Notes: a model not told the origin generated them from the sequence alone. A stretch of 64,000 nt of DNA from Betaproteobacteria bacterium (GCA_016720065.1 JADJXY010000002.1:2493001-2557000); one strand, 5' to 3'. Positions 9,126 through 19,149 are shown, numbered from the stretch's first letter. A program made the numbers and translations.

Positions 9126-12100
9126 TCACTCGCCCTGGGGCAGGAACCCGGTCAGCGCGTCGGCCTCCTGCGGGCGACCCAAGAGGTAGCCCTGCACAGA
9201 ATCACAGCCGAGTTCCGTCAGCGCGGCCAGTTGCCTTTCGGTTTCCACCCCTTCGGCCATGGCCGTCATGTCCAGGGAGTGGGCCATGAGGATCACGGTG
9301 CGGGCGATTTCCAGATCGTTCACATTGTCCGGATCGTCCAGACCGTGGATGAAGGAGCGGTCAATCTTCAGGGTGGTGAGGGGCAGGCGCGAGAGGCGGG
9401 AGAGTGAGGAATAACCGGTGCCGAAGTCGTCCAGACTGCTGGCGATTCCCATGCCCTTGAGTTGCAGCAGGGTCGCGGCGACGGCATCCGGGCTGTGACC
9501 CATGGCGCTCTCGGTGACTTCGACGGTGATGGCCTTGGGGGACAGGTCGTAGTAGTGCAGGAGGCGCATGAGGGCCTCGCCGATGCCGGGGCCGTGGATG
9601 TGCAAGGGCGAGACGTTGAGCGCCACCGGCGGGGGCAGGCGCCTGACGGCACGCCAGGCCTTGATCTGGCGCATGGCAGCCTGGAAAACCCACTCGGTCA
9701 GGGGCAGGATGAGCCCCGATTCCTCGGCCAGGGGAATGAAGCGGCTGGGCGGCACTTCGCCCAGGACCGGTGAGTTCCAGCGCAGGAGCGCTTCCAGGCC
9801 GATGAGACTTCTGTCCGGCAGGCTGTACTGAGGCTGAAAGACGAGGCGCAGTTCATTGCCGTCCGAAAGCGCCTGGCGCAGGCCATTGATGAGCCCCAGG
9901 CGCTCCGCGGGGGCGCGGCGGATTTCGGCAGAGGAATAGCAATAGGTGTTGCGGCCGCTCTCCTTGGCCCGATACATGGCGGCATCGGCACTTTGCAGCA
10001 GCGCCCCGACGTCCTCGCCGTCGGCGGGATAGAAGGCGATGCCCATGCTCGCCGAGACGCGCTGGCTGAACCCCGTGGTGGAGAGCGGCGTATCGAGGGC
10101 CTGCCGGCAACGCTCGACCAGGGGCTCGATTTCGCCATCTCCGAGTTCGTCCACCAGGACGACGAATTCGTCGCCCCCCAGACGGGCCACCGTATCCTGC
10201 TCCCGCACGGCATGGGTCAGGCGCTCGGCCACGCTGCGCAGGACGTCGTCTCCGTACTCGTGCCCCAGGCTGTCGTTGATGTCCTTGAAATTGTCCAGGT
10301 CGATGAAGATGAGCGCAAAGCGGTGCTGATGGCGCTGGGCCCGCACCACCGCCCGCCGCACCCGGTCGTTGAACAGGGCGCGATTGGGGAGCCGGGTCAC
10401 GAGGTCGTGCATGGCCTGGAATTCCAGATTGCGCCGGGCTTCGCGCAGACTGGTGATGTCGGAGAAGATGGCGACGTAGTTGCACAGATTGCCCTGCTCG
10501 TCGCGGATGGCATTGATGGTCAGCCATTCGGTGAAGAGTTGCCCCGCCTTGTTGCGGTTCTCCATCTCGCCCTGCCACAGCCCCGTGCGATTGAGCTGTT
10601 CCCACATGGCGCGGTAGAAATCGGCGTCGTTGCGCTCGCTGCGCAGGATACGGGGCGTCTGGCCGACGACTTCCGCCGGGCCGTAGCCGGTGATCTTGGT
10701 GAAGGCTTCGTTCACGGTCACGATGCGCTGCTGGGCATCGGTGATCATGACCGCCTCGGCGGCCCCGCTGATAACCCGGGCAGCAAGCCGCAACTGTTCG
10801 TCGGCGCGGCGCTTCTCCGTCACGTCCGTGATCTGGATGCACAGGGCGTAAACCTCGCCGGCACTGTCGTTGAGGGGAAAGCGCACCTGGTGCAGCCAGC
10901 GGGATCCACGCTGGGTGTCCACCAGTTCTTCGACCTCGACCAGTTCGCTGCGCCGCAGGGCGATGAGTTCCTCGTCCCGGAAGCGCTTGGCCAGGGGTCG
11001 CGAGAGTAGCTGAGTATCGCTGCGCCCGGCGCAGTCCTTTTCGCCTTCGGCGAAGAAGTAACTGCGGAACCCGGCATTGGCGTAGAGATACTTGCCCGAC
11101 ACATCCTTGATGGCAATGAGGAAGCGCGTGTGCTCCATGACCGCCCGCAGGCGGCTTTCGCTTTCATTGAGCAGCCGGGTGGCCCGCAGGACCTCGGTCT
11201 GTTCCAGGAGGATGACGATGGCCCCGGCCACACGGTCGTCGGGGCCGAAGATCAGGGTGATGCGCAGCAGGTACTCGTGGCCATCGCCGGAGACGTGGAC
11301 TTCCTTGGGCTGGCGGCGGTCGACCGCCTCCAGCACCAGGGGCCCGAAGGCGGGCATGTCCTTGGGGAGCAGGAGATTGCCGATTTCCGTCCCGAGAATG
11401 CCGCGGTGCATCTTGAACTGGACTTCGGCGGCGGCGTTGAAGCGGGTGATGCGCATTTCCGCATCCAGGACGATGATGGGCATGCCCACGTTGTTCTGGA
11501 TGGACTCCAGATCGGAATTGGTCTTGATGAGGTCGCTGGACTTGACCTGCAACTCCTCGTTGATGGTGAGCAGTTCCTCATTGGTGGACTGGAGCTCTTC
11601 GTTGGCGGCTTCCAGCTCTTCGTTGGTGGCCTGCAATTCCTCGTTGGCAGCCTGCACTTCCTCATTGAGGGCCTGCATCTCCTCGTTGGAGGTCTCCAGT
11701 TCCTCGACCAGGGTCTGCATGTGCTCCCGGGTGGCGACCAGTTCGTCTTCCAGCTCCTTCTGACCCAAGTCGTGCGGGTCGCCGGATTTCGCCACTTCAG
11801 GCGGATCTTCGGAGGGGACGAAGGCCACCAGGTAGAGGCGCTCCCCGCCCTCGACCGAAAGCGGATGGACGTTGAGGCGGATCATGGGCCCGCTCTTGCC
11901 CCGCAAGGGCAGGCGACGACGCCCCTCGACGCTGGTCTTCTTCTGCTCCGCCGCCCGCAGCAGAGACTGGGCTTCGACCTTCAACTCTCGTACCAGAAGG
12001 CTGGAGAGATCGAGGGAAGGACGGCCGGCCGGAATCTGGAGATAGCTGGAAGCGTCCCCCAGCACATGCTGGATCTGCATGTCGGCATTGACCACCACGC

Positions 12101-13742
12101 TGGGGGGAACATAGAACTGGCTGGCCGCCTTGACGATGGCCTGCTCCCGGGAAGCAGGCCGGGGACCGGCAGGAGCGGCGACGGACTCGACGGAGGGAAA
12201 GGCCGTCGCGCTGTTGCCCGCTGCGGCGGGAAGGCTGCGGACGCCCTCGGCCCGCCGCCGGAAGATGCGCGATTCCTTGGCTTCCGGGACGAAGAGCAAA
12301 TCCTGCTGGGCGACGCTTTCCGATTTGCCCAGAAAAAGATGGCCGTCGGGCAGCAGCGCGTAATGGAAAAGCGAGAGGATGCGGGCCTGGAGCTGGGGCT
12401 GAAGGTAGATCAGCACATTGCGGCAACTGATGAGGTCCAGGCGCAGAAAGGGCGGGTCGAGCACCAGATCCTGGCGGGCGAAGATGACCATGTCGCGGAT
12501 GGTCTTGGAAATCTCGTAGCGGTCGGCGATGGGGCGGAAGTAGCGCTGCATCACGTCAGGACCGAGTTCGCTGAGCAACGAGGCGCTGTAGACACCGCGC
12601 CGGGCGACCTGCATGGCCTCCATGTCGACATCGGTGGCGAAAATCTGCACCCGGTACTGGTCGAAACTGCCGCCCAGGAGCTTGTGCAACTGGATGGCGA
12701 TACTGTAGGCCTCCTCCCCGGTGGCGCAGCCGGGAACCCAGACCCGCACTTCGTCCCCCGGCTCCTTGCGGCGCAGGAGCCTGCGCTGCACTTCTTCGAG
12801 GGCCTGGAAAGGTTCCCGGTCGCGGAAGAAGGAGGTGACGGAGATGAGAATGTCCCGCGCCAGCCGCTCCAGCTCATCCGGGTGCTCGTCGACGAATTCC
12901 AGGTAGCTGTCCAGGCTGCTCTTGCGATTGGCAAACAGGCGGCGCTCGACGCGGCGCCACAGGGTGGATTCCTTGTAACCGGAGAAATCGAGCTTGGTGC
13001 GCGTGCGGACCTTGGCCAACAGCCGCTTGAGGGCCGTGAGAGGGAGTTCCTGGATGTCGGTGGTGGGCAGCACCGGCCGGGCCTCGGCCAGCCGGGCAAG
13101 CTCGGCGGCAATTTCCTCGGGGCTCTGGATCCAGTCGACACAGCCGGTGTCGATGGCCGACTGGGGCATGCCGTCGTAGCGGGCGGTCTTGGGATCCTGG
13201 GCAAAACTGAAGCCCCCCGACGCCTTGATGGCCCGGATGCCGCTGGAGCCATCGGACCCTGTGCCCGAAAGAATGATGCCGATGGCGTCTTCCTTGCGTT
13301 CCTCGGCCAGGGAAGAAAGGAAGAGATTGACCGAGGGTTTGGGGCTGATTTCCCGGGGCGACTGGATGAGTTGCAGGATGCCGTCCCGCAGCACGACGTT
13401 GCGGTTGGGGGGGGTGATGTAGATGGTGTCCGGCACCGGCGCCTGACCGTCCACCGCCTCGATGACCGGCAGTTCGGTTTCCCGGGCGAGCAACTGCGGC
13501 AGCATGCTCTTGTAGGAGGGCGACAGATGCTGCACCACCACGTAGGACATCCCGGCGCCCTTCCTGAGGTTGGACACCAGGGCGGTCAGGGCTTCCAGCC
13601 CCCCCGCCGAGGCGCCGATGCCGACGACGTAGTGGTGGTGGTGGCCGGCGCTCTTCTCGCCGGGCGCTGCAGGTAAGGAGAGCGGAGCCTGAACGGCATC
13701 CGGGGTGGCTTTTGTCGTCTTGCTGCCAGGGCGTCTGGGCAT
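9126..13742 (-). CDS. CheB-CheR-PAS-GGDEF-EAL fusion protein
   Basis: A 1538-residue cytoplasmic multidomain protein. In order: CheB methylesterase (about 37-225; GIGASAGG, VQHLSPS and SGTGSDG carry the catalytic Ser, His and Asp), CheR methyltransferase (about 240-500; WVPGCATGEEAYS SAM-binding loop), a PAS-like linker, a long repetitive coiled coil rich in NEELQATNEEL (about 665-735), three PAS/PAC segments, a GGDEF cyclase with intact RLGGDEF, and an EAL phosphodiesterase with EALLRW, VEVTES, DDFGTGYSSL, LKIDRSF and AEGVET. There is no receiver domain, so CheB is not under classical CheA control. Both cyclic-di-GMP domains keep their catalytic residues. It probably tunes cyclic-di-GMP in response to PAS ligands and to methylation-type chemistry; the physiological output is unknown. 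Confidence 0.9.
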   Translation of the reverse strand: MPRRPGSKTTKATPDAVQAPLSLPAAPGEKSAGHHHHYVVGIGASAGGLEALTALVSNLRKGAGMSYVVVQHLSPSYKSMLPQLLARETELPVIEAVDGQAPVPDTIYITPPNRNVVLRDGILQLIQSPREISPKPSVNLFLSSLAEERKEDAIGIILSGTGSDGSSGIRAIKASGGFSFAQDPKTARYDGMPQSAIDTGCVDWIQSPEEIAAELARLAEARPVLPTTDIQELPLTALKRLLAKVRTRTKLDFSGYKESTLWRRVERRLFANRKSSLDSYLEFVDEHPDELERLARDILISVTSFFRDREPFQALEEVQRRLLRRKEPGDEVRVWVPGCATGEEAYSIAIQLHKLLGGSFDQYRVQIFATDVDMEAMQVARRGVYSASLLSELGPDVMQRYFRPIADRYEISKTIRDMVIFARQDLVLDPPFLRLDLISCRNVLIYLQPQLQARILSLFHYALLPDGHLFLGKSESVAQQDLLFVPEAKESRIFRRRAEGVRSLPAAAGNSATAFPSVESVAAPAGPRPASREQAIVKAASQFYVPPSVVVNADMQIQHVLGDASSYLQIPAGRPSLDLSSLLVRELKVEAQSLLRAAEQKKTSVEGRRRLPLRGKSGPMIRLNVHPLSVEGGERLYLVAFVPSEDPPEVAKSGDPHDLGQKELEDELVATREHMQTLVEELETSNEEMQALNEEVQAANEELQATNEELEAANEELQSTNEELLTINEELQVKSSDLIKTNSDLESIQNNVGMPIIVLDAEMRITRFNAAAEVQFKMHRGILGTEIGNLLLPKDMPAFGPLVLEAVDRRQPKEVHVSGDGHEYLLRITLIFGPDDRVAGAIVILLEQTEVLRATRLLNESESRLRAVMEHTRFLIAIKDVSGKYLYANAGFRSYFFAEGEKDCAGRSDTQLLSRPLAKRFRDEELIALRRSELVEVEELVDTQRGSRWLHQVRFPLNDSAGEVYALCIQITDVTEKRRADEQLRLAARVISGAAEAVMITDAQQRIVTVNEAFTKITGYGPAEVVGQTPRILRSERNDADFYRAMWEQLNRTGLWQGEMENRNKAGQLFTEWLTINAIRDEQGNLCNYVAIFSDITSLREARRNLEFQAMHDLVTRLPNRALFNDRVRRAVVRAQRHQHRFALIFIDLDNFKDINDSLGHEYGDDVLRSVAERLTHAVREQDTVARLGGDEFVVLVDELGDGEIEPLVERCRQALDTPLSTTGFSQRVSASMGIAFYPADGEDVGALLQSADAAMYRAKESGRNTYCYSSAEIRRAPAERLGLINGLRQALSDGNELRLVFQPQYSLPDRSLIGLEALLRWNSPVLGEVPPSRFIPLAEESGLILPLTEWVFQAAMRQIKAWRAVRRLPPPVALNVSPLHIHGPGIGEALMRLLHYYDLSPKAITVEVTESAMGHSPDAVAATLLQLKGMGIASSLDDFGTGYSSLSRLSRLPLTTLKIDRSFIHGLDDPDNVNDLEIARTVILMAHSLDMTAMAEGVETERQLAALTELGCDSVQGYLLGRPQEADALTGFLPQGE

Positions 13743-14100
13743 GGTGGCGTGGCCTCTAAGCGATGGCGTGCATTGTAGTGTTCCCGCGCGCGAATACCGA
13801 ACTGCCCCGGCAGTTTACGCCAGACGATGCGCGGTTCGAAGACCGCCGCCGGCGGAAGCCGACCGTCTGCTTCCCGCGCAATTCGGGAGTCCCGGACAAG
13901 GCAAAGGCGACGAACCCCAAATGCATGGCGGCCGGATGATAACCCGCAGCGCTGCAAGGAAACAGCGCAAGGCGGCTGGGGTATACCCCGACTGTCCACG
14001 CCCCCCGGCGGCGAAGGCACATCGCGCGGGACGGCGTGCGTTCGCGGGCGGTTTGCGGTAGCCTTCCGCCCTTCCCCCACAGTATTTCCAAGGAGTTTTC
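13743..14100. other. Divergent intergenic region between the fusion gene and maeB
   Basis: 358 bp with no convincing gene. It must hold both promoters. It contains a short perfect hairpin AACTGCC-CC-GGCAGTT (13800-13815) and a perfect 12-bp palindrome GGGGTATACCCC (about 13978-13989), a possible regulator site upstream of maeB. AAGGAG five nt before the GTG at 14101 is the maeB ribosome-binding site. Confidence 0.5.
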
Positions 14101-16377
14101 GTGGAAAAGGATTTGCGCGAAGCCGCGCTCGAGTACCATCGCCTGCCCACCCCCGGCAAGATTTCCGTGCGCCCGACCAAGGGCCTCACCAACCAGCGCG
14201 ACCTTGCCCTGGCCTATTCCCCCGGCGTCGCCGCGGCCTGCGACGCCATCGTCGAAGACCCGACCAGCGCCGCCGAATTGACCAGCCGGGCCAACCTGGT
14301 GGGCGTCGTCACCAACGGCACCGCCGTCCTCGGCCTGGGCAACATCGGCCCCCTGGCCGCCAAGCCGGTGATGGAGGGCAAGGGTTGCCTGTTCAAGAAA
14401 TTCGCCGGCATCGACGTTTTCGACATCGAACTGGCCGAGAACGACCCCGACAAGCTGATCGACATGATCGCCGCCCTGGAGCCGACCCTGGGCGGGGTGA
14501 ATCTGGAGGACATCAAGGCGCCGGAGTGCTTCTACATCGAGAAGAAGCTCAAGGAGCGCATGAACATCCCCGTCTTCCACGACGATCAGCATGGCACGGC
14601 GATCATTTCCGCCGCCGCCATGCTCAATGGCCTGAAGGTGATCGGCAAGGCCATTGCCGACATCAAGGTGGTCTGCTCCGGCGCGGGAGCCGCGGCCATT
14701 TCCTGCCTGGATCTCTGGTGCCAATTGGGCGTCAGGCGCGAAAACGTTCTGGTCTGTGATTCGAAGGGGGTCATCTACGTCGGCCGGGAGGCCAACATGG
14801 AAGCCAACAAGGCGCGCTACGCCCGCGACACCTCGGCCCGCACCCTGGGCGAGGCCATCGTCGGCGCCGACGTCTTCCTGGGACTGTCCACCGCCGGGGT
14901 GCTCAAGCCCGAAATGGTGAGCGCCATGGCCCCCAGCCCCATGGTCTTCGCCCTCTCGAATCCGATTCCGGAAATCATGCCTGAACTGGCCAAGGCCGCC
15001 CGGCCCGACGCCATCATCGCCACCGGGCGCTCGGACTATGCCAATCAGGTCAATAACGTCCTCTGCTTCCCTTTCATCTTCCGCGGTGCCCTGGATGTGG
15101 GCGCCACCCGCATCACCGAGGAGATGAAGATGGCCAGCGTGCGCGCCATCGCCGAACTGGCCGAGGCCGAGGTGAGCGACGAGGTCGCCATGGCCTACCC
15201 CGGCGAAGAGTTGGCCTTCGGCCGTGACTACCTGATCCCCAAGCCCTTCGACCCCCGCCTGATCGTCAAGATCGCCCCCGCCGTCGCCCAGGCGGCCATG
15301 GATTCGGGCGTCGCCACGCGGCCCATTGCCGATTTCGACGCCTACCGCGCCAAGCTGTCGGAATTCGTCTATCACACCGGCGCCGGCATGCGGGTCATCT
15401 ACAGCGCCGCCCGCAAGGCCCGGGGCAAGCGCATCGTTTACGCTGAAGGCGAGGACGAGCGGGTGCTGCGCGCAGCCCAGATCGTCATCGAGGAGAACAT
15501 GGCGCGGCCCATCCTCATCGGCCGTCCGCCCGTCATCCAGCATCGGCTCGAAAAGGCCCAGTTGCGCATCCGTGCCGGCGTCGACTTCGACGTGGTGAAT
15601 CCCGATTCCGACGAGCGCTACCGCGAGTGCTGGACGGCCTACCATCAACTCCTCGTCCGCCGCGGCGTCACGCCCGCCATCGCCAAGAAGGCCCTGCGCC
15701 GCAATACCACGGTGATCGGCGCCATGCTGCTGCGCCTGGGCCACGCCGACGGGCTGATCTGCGGCGTGGACGGCCAGTACGGCGAGCACCTCAGGGTGGT
15801 GGAAGAAGTGATTGGCAAGCGCGCAGGCGGCAGCATCCTGGCGGCCATGAACTACCTCATGCTGCCGGGCCGCTCGCTGTTCATCAGCGACACCCATGTC
15901 AACGAGTGCCCCAGCGCAGAGGAAATCGCCGAAATCGCCCTGATGGGCGCAGAGCAGGTCAAGCGCTTCGGCATCCATCCCAAGATCGCTCTCCTGTCCC
16001 ACTCCAACTACGGCTCGGGCCAGTCGGCCTCGGCACGCAAGATGAGCGCCGCCACGGCCCTGGTGGCAGAAAGGGTGAAGGATGACATCGAGGTGGACGG
16101 CGAAATGCACGGCGACTCGGCGCTGTCGGAGGAGATCCGCAGCGTCGCCAATCCCGGCTCCCAGATGAAGGGCGAGGCCAACCTGCTGGTGATGCCCAAT
16201 ATCGACGCCGCCAACATCGCCTACAACCTGCTCAAGATCACCGGCGGAGAGGGGGTCACCATCGGCCCCATCCTGCTCGGCGCCGCCCGGCCGGTACACG
16301 TCATGACCGCGACCTGCACGGTACGCCGGCTGGTCAATATGTCGGCCCTGGCGGTGGTCGAATCCCTGGAGCACTGA
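14101..16377 (+). CDS. maeB: NADP-dependent malic enzyme with C-terminal phosphotransacetylase domain
   Basis: A 758-residue cytoplasmic enzyme of the MaeB class, converting malate and NADP to pyruvate, CO2 and NADPH. The malic enzyme domain (about 1-430) has SPGVAAAC, TNGTAVLGLGNIGP and the metal-site region FHDDQHGTA. A Rossmann segment VVCSGAGAAAISC binds the cofactor. The C-terminal part (about 430-758) is a phosphotransacetylase-like domain, usually catalytically inert and regulatory (acetyl-CoA sensing) in MaeB proteins. The GTG start is supported by AAGGAG five nt upstream and by alignment with the usual MEKDLREAALEYH beginning. Length matches the family. It supplies NADPH and pyruvate from C4 acids. 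Confidence 0.95.
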   Translation: MEKDLREAALEYHRLPTPGKISVRPTKGLTNQRDLALAYSPGVAAACDAIVEDPTSAAELTSRANLVGVVTNGTAVLGLGNIGPLAAKPVMEGKGCLFKKFAGIDVFDIELAENDPDKLIDMIAALEPTLGGVNLEDIKAPECFYIEKKLKERMNIPVFHDDQHGTAIISAAAMLNGLKVIGKAIADIKVVCSGAGAAAISCLDLWCQLGVRRENVLVCDSKGVIYVGREANMEANKARYARDTSARTLGEAIVGADVFLGLSTAGVLKPEMVSAMAPSPMVFALSNPIPEIMPELAKAARPDAIIATGRSDYANQVNNVLCFPFIFRGALDVGATRITEEMKMASVRAIAELAEAEVSDEVAMAYPGEELAFGRDYLIPKPFDPRLIVKIAPAVAQAAMDSGVATRPIADFDAYRAKLSEFVYHTGAGMRVIYSAARKARGKRIVYAEGEDERVLRAAQIVIEENMARPILIGRPPVIQHRLEKAQLRIRAGVDFDVVNPDSDERYRECWTAYHQLLVRRGVTPAIAKKALRRNTTVIGAMLLRLGHADGLICGVDGQYGEHLRVVEEVIGKRAGGSILAAMNYLMLPGRSLFISDTHVNECPSAEEIAEIALMGAEQVKRFGIHPKIALLSHSNYGSGQSASARKMSAATALVAERVKDDIEVDGEMHGDSALSEEIRSVANPGSQMKGEANLLVMPNIDAANIAYNLLKITGGEGVTIGPILLGAARPVHVMTATCTVRRLVNMSALAVVESLEH

Positions 16378-16439
16378 GAGGCTGTGGAAATCCGATACAC
16401 CCCTGCTTTTCGCGCCCAATTGCGCAGGCTCTGAGCGAG

Positions 16440-16457
16440 GCCGCCCCCCGGGGCGGC
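16440..16457 (+). terminator. Terminator-like hairpin after maeB
   Basis: Perfect 8-bp stem GCCGCCCC / GGGGCGGC with a 2-nt loop, followed by a weak pyrimidine tract (TTCGTGCTTT). It lies between maeB and the DHH phosphoesterase gene. Confidence 0.5.
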
Positions 16458-16501
16458 TTCGTGCTTTAATGCAGACACAATCACAACACCCGGAGACAAC
16501 C

Positions 16502-17434
16502 ATGCCCGATGCTCAATACCGCCTGGTCACCCGCAGCGACTTCGATGGACTGGTCTGCGCCGTCCTCCTGAAGGAACTCGACCTCATCGACGACATCAAG
16601 TTCGTCCACCCGAAGGACATGCAGGACGGCAAGATCGCCATCGGCGCGCGGGACATCACGACCAACCTGCCCTACGTCGCCAGCGCCCACCTGGCCTTCG
16701 ATCACCACCTGTCGGAGACGGTGCGCAACACCGGCGAGCGCAGCAACCACATCATCGACGCCAACGCGCCCTCGGCGGCGCGGGTGGTCTATGACTACTA
16801 CGGCGGCAAGAAGGCTTTCCCGCGGGTTTCAGACGCCATGATGGACGCCGTGGACAAGGCGGATTCAGCCCAGTTCACCCGGGACGAAATTCTCGATCCC
16901 CAGGGCTGGGTGCTGCTCAATTACCTGATGGACGCCCGCACCGGCCTGGGACGCTTCCGGGATTTCCGCATCAGCAACTACGCCCTGATGATGGATCTCA
17001 TCACCTACTGCCGCGACCACGGCATCGAGGACATCCTGGCCCTGCCCGACGTGCGGGAACGCGTCGAGCTTTACCTGGAGCACGCCGAAAAGGCCAAGGA
17101 GCAGATCCAGCGGTGCACCACGGTGCGGGGCAATCTGGTCATCCTCGACTTGCGGCGCGAGGAAACCATCTGGGCCACCAACCGCTTCATGATTTACGCC
17201 CTCTTCCCCCAGTGCAACATCTCCATCCACATCCTGTGGGGCGTGCAGCAACAGAACACGGTCTTTGCCACCGGCAAGTCCATTCTCGACCGTTCCAGCC
17301 GCACCAATGTGGGTGAATTGATGTTGCAGTACGGCGGCGGCGGCCACCAGGCCGCTGGCACCTGCCAGGTGGATAACGACCGGGCGGAAGCGGTCCTGGC
17401 CGAACTGACGACACGCATCAACGCCGACGGCTGA
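16502..17434 (+). CDS. DHH-family phosphoesterase (exopolyphosphatase/nanoRNase-like)
   Basis: A 310-residue cytoplasmic phosphoesterase. DHH-domain metal motifs are visible: TRSDFDGL near the N-terminus, HLAFDHHLSE at about residue 70 and VDKADSAQF. The C-terminal DHHA1 substrate-binding domain ends with the glycine-rich GGGGHQAAGTCQ. Members hydrolyse short oligoribonucleotides, pAp, cyclic-dinucleotide products or polyphosphate; sequence alone does not decide which. The start at 16502 is supported by CGGAG eight nt upstream. The gene stands alone between maeB and an unknown gene on the same strand. Confidence 0.85.
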   Translation: MPDAQYRLVTRSDFDGLVCAVLLKELDLIDDIKFVHPKDMQDGKIAIGARDITTNLPYVASAHLAFDHHLSETVRNTGERSNHIIDANAPSAARVVYDYYGGKKAFPRVSDAMMDAVDKADSAQFTRDEILDPQGWVLLNYLMDARTGLGRFRDFRISNYALMMDLITYCRDHGIEDILALPDVRERVELYLEHAEKAKEQIQRCTTVRGNLVILDLRREETIWATNRFMIYALFPQCNISIHILWGVQQQNTVFATGKSILDRSSRTNVGELMLQYGGGGHQAAGTCQVDNDRAEAVLAELTTRINADG

Positions 17435-17519
17435 CGCGCCGCCCGACCACCCCCGGCAGCTTGTGCCCGGGGTGGCCTTGGGCGACACTAAGGACACCCA
17501 GGCCTTTCAGGAACACGTC

Positions 17520-19064
17520 ATGGCTCGTCTCCAGCTTCCCCCGCCGGCCCCTGCGCCGGCGCTGCTCTTTTCGGATTCCGCCGGAGCCCGGGACTGGATC
17601 GCCGGCCAGCCGCTGGTGACCCCCGAGCAGATGGGCGACCTCCTGGGACAGATTCGGGCCGTGGACGCCGATGCCTCCCTCGCCCTGGGCGAACGCTTTC
17701 TCATCCTGGCCGTGCTGCGTTCGGCGGTCATCCGGGCCCAGAGCGGCCTGGAGGCCCGCTATACCCACAAGGCGCTGCCGCCGGGAAGCGACGCCGCAGA
17801 ATCTTTCGCGCTCTCGCGGGATCTCTGGCGTGCCCTGTCCATCGCCCATCTGCGCATGGTCCCCGGCCTGCCTCCCAACAAGGCCGTCGTTCCGCTGCAC
17901 CGGGCCGCGGTTACCCTGCGCCTGGAACATTTCGCCCACGTCCTGGCCCGGCACGACATTCCCGCCGCCCTCAACCGCCTGCTCTACGACGTCCTGACCT
18001 CCGCCGAAGCGTTCTCGGTTCTGCGCACCCCGGTCAGCGACCCGGATTTCGACTACCTGGGCGAATCCGTCCTGGCCGGGCACGTCGCCTGGGCTTGGCT
18101 GCTGGCGGCGGTCGACCCCTACGGACTCAGCCTGCCCCAATTGACCGTCGCCAATCGCGCCTTTTCGCGCTGGAAGGATCTGGCGGGATTCCAGGGCATG
18201 CAGGACGACGATCCCAAGGCGCGCATCATCGCCCTGCACAGCCTGCTGCCCGGCGTTCCGCTGGCCGAAGACGGTCCGCGCTGGATCGAGACGCGTGCGG
18301 TGGTGCGCAAGATTCGCCGCCGCGTCGAGGCGCTGGAGGGGGGCGAATCGCCGGAATCCCTCAAGCTCGGTCGCGACCTCGCCGCCCCCGCCTGCATCGA
18401 TCTCCTGCGTCGGCTCGATCTCGGCCTCAAGAAGTCGGGCATCGGCGGCTTCCCGGAGTCCCGCCCGGTCACCCTGGCCTTCGGGCCCGAAAATGTCTAC
18501 GTGGCCCTGGAGCGGCGGCCCCTCAATCCCTCCGGCCTCGATGCCGGCAGCTCGGCCAAGAACCATGAGCGCATGGCCATCTTCGGTTTCGACAATGTCG
18601 CCAACCTGAATGGCGCGGTCGCCCGCGCCGAGGTGGCCGGCGAAACCTGGCAACTGGCCGGCGACCGCGTGGTGCGCCTCCCCGGGGGAGCCTCCCGCCA
18701 CCAGCCTCCCTGCCTCGTCGCCCTTGCGGCAGACAATCCCGCCGCCGTGCAGATCGGCGTCCTGCATAGCCTCAAGCTGACTGAGGATGGCTGCCTGAGC
18801 GGTGCTATCCGCTGGTATCCCGAGCAGGCCTTGGCCGCGCGACTGCGACGGGCGGGCCCCATGGCCGCCAAGGCTCCCCGGGTATCGGCCTTCGTGCTGC
18901 CGGACGAGACCTCCGGCACCTTCAGCCTCATCCTGCCCCCCACCGCCGGGGTGCGCAGCGATTCGGCCATCGCCCTGGACGACTCCCCCGTAGAACACGT
19001 GCGGGTCGGAGAAGTGCTCGAGCGGGGCAGCGATTTCGTGCGCTACGCCTGCCAGACCAACTGA
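17520..19064 (+). CDS. Conserved hypothetical protein, 514 residues
   Basis: I do not recognise this protein with certainty. It is soluble, with no signal peptide or membrane segment. The N-terminal 230 residues are mostly helical and alanine/leucine-rich. The middle holds a charged helix RKIRRRVEALEGGESPESLK, and the last 180 residues look beta-rich with a PilZ-like character (GENVYVALERRPLN region; final VGEVLERGSDFVRY). Proteins of this general layout, sometimes labelled cyclic-di-GMP-binding, occur in betaproteobacteria, but no definite PilZ RxxxR motif can be pointed to. The ATG at 17520 has AGGAA eight nt upstream and is preferred over an earlier in-frame start at 17463. It precedes rpoH on the same strand. 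Confidence 0.6.
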   Translation: MARLQLPPPAPAPALLFSDSAGARDWIAGQPLVTPEQMGDLLGQIRAVDADASLALGERFLILAVLRSAVIRAQSGLEARYTHKALPPGSDAAESFALSRDLWRALSIAHLRMVPGLPPNKAVVPLHRAAVTLRLEHFAHVLARHDIPAALNRLLYDVLTSAEAFSVLRTPVSDPDFDYLGESVLAGHVAWAWLLAAVDPYGLSLPQLTVANRAFSRWKDLAGFQGMQDDDPKARIIALHSLLPGVPLAEDGPRWIETRAVVRKIRRRVEALEGGESPESLKLGRDLAAPACIDLLRRLDLGLKKSGIGGFPESRPVTLAFGPENVYVALERRPLNPSGLDAGSSAKNHERMAIFGFDNVANLNGAVARAEVAGETWQLAGDRVVRLPGGASRHQPPCLVALAADNPAAVQIGVLHSLKLTEDGCLSGAIRWYPEQALAARLRRAGPMAAKAPRVSAFVLPDETSGTFSLILPPTAGVRSDSAIALDDSPVEHVRVGEVLERGSDFVRYACQTN

Positions 19065-19086
19065 TTGCCGTAGCCGTCCGGTCTTG

Positions 19087-19113
19087 TTAGCACTCGTGCT
19101 AAACGAGTGCTAA
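19087..19113 (+). promoter_or_regulatory. CIRCE operator (HrcA binding site) upstream of rpoH
   Basis: TTAGCACTC (19087-19095), a 9-nt spacer, and GAGTGCTAA (19105-19113): a perfect match to the CIRCE consensus in both arms and in spacing. HrcA bound here would repress rpoH under non-stress conditions. It overlaps an AT-rich TAAAAT segment that could be the -10 box. Confidence 0.93.
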
Positions 19114-19149
19114 AATAAGTTCGAGTCCTTTACCGAGACCCAATCGGCC

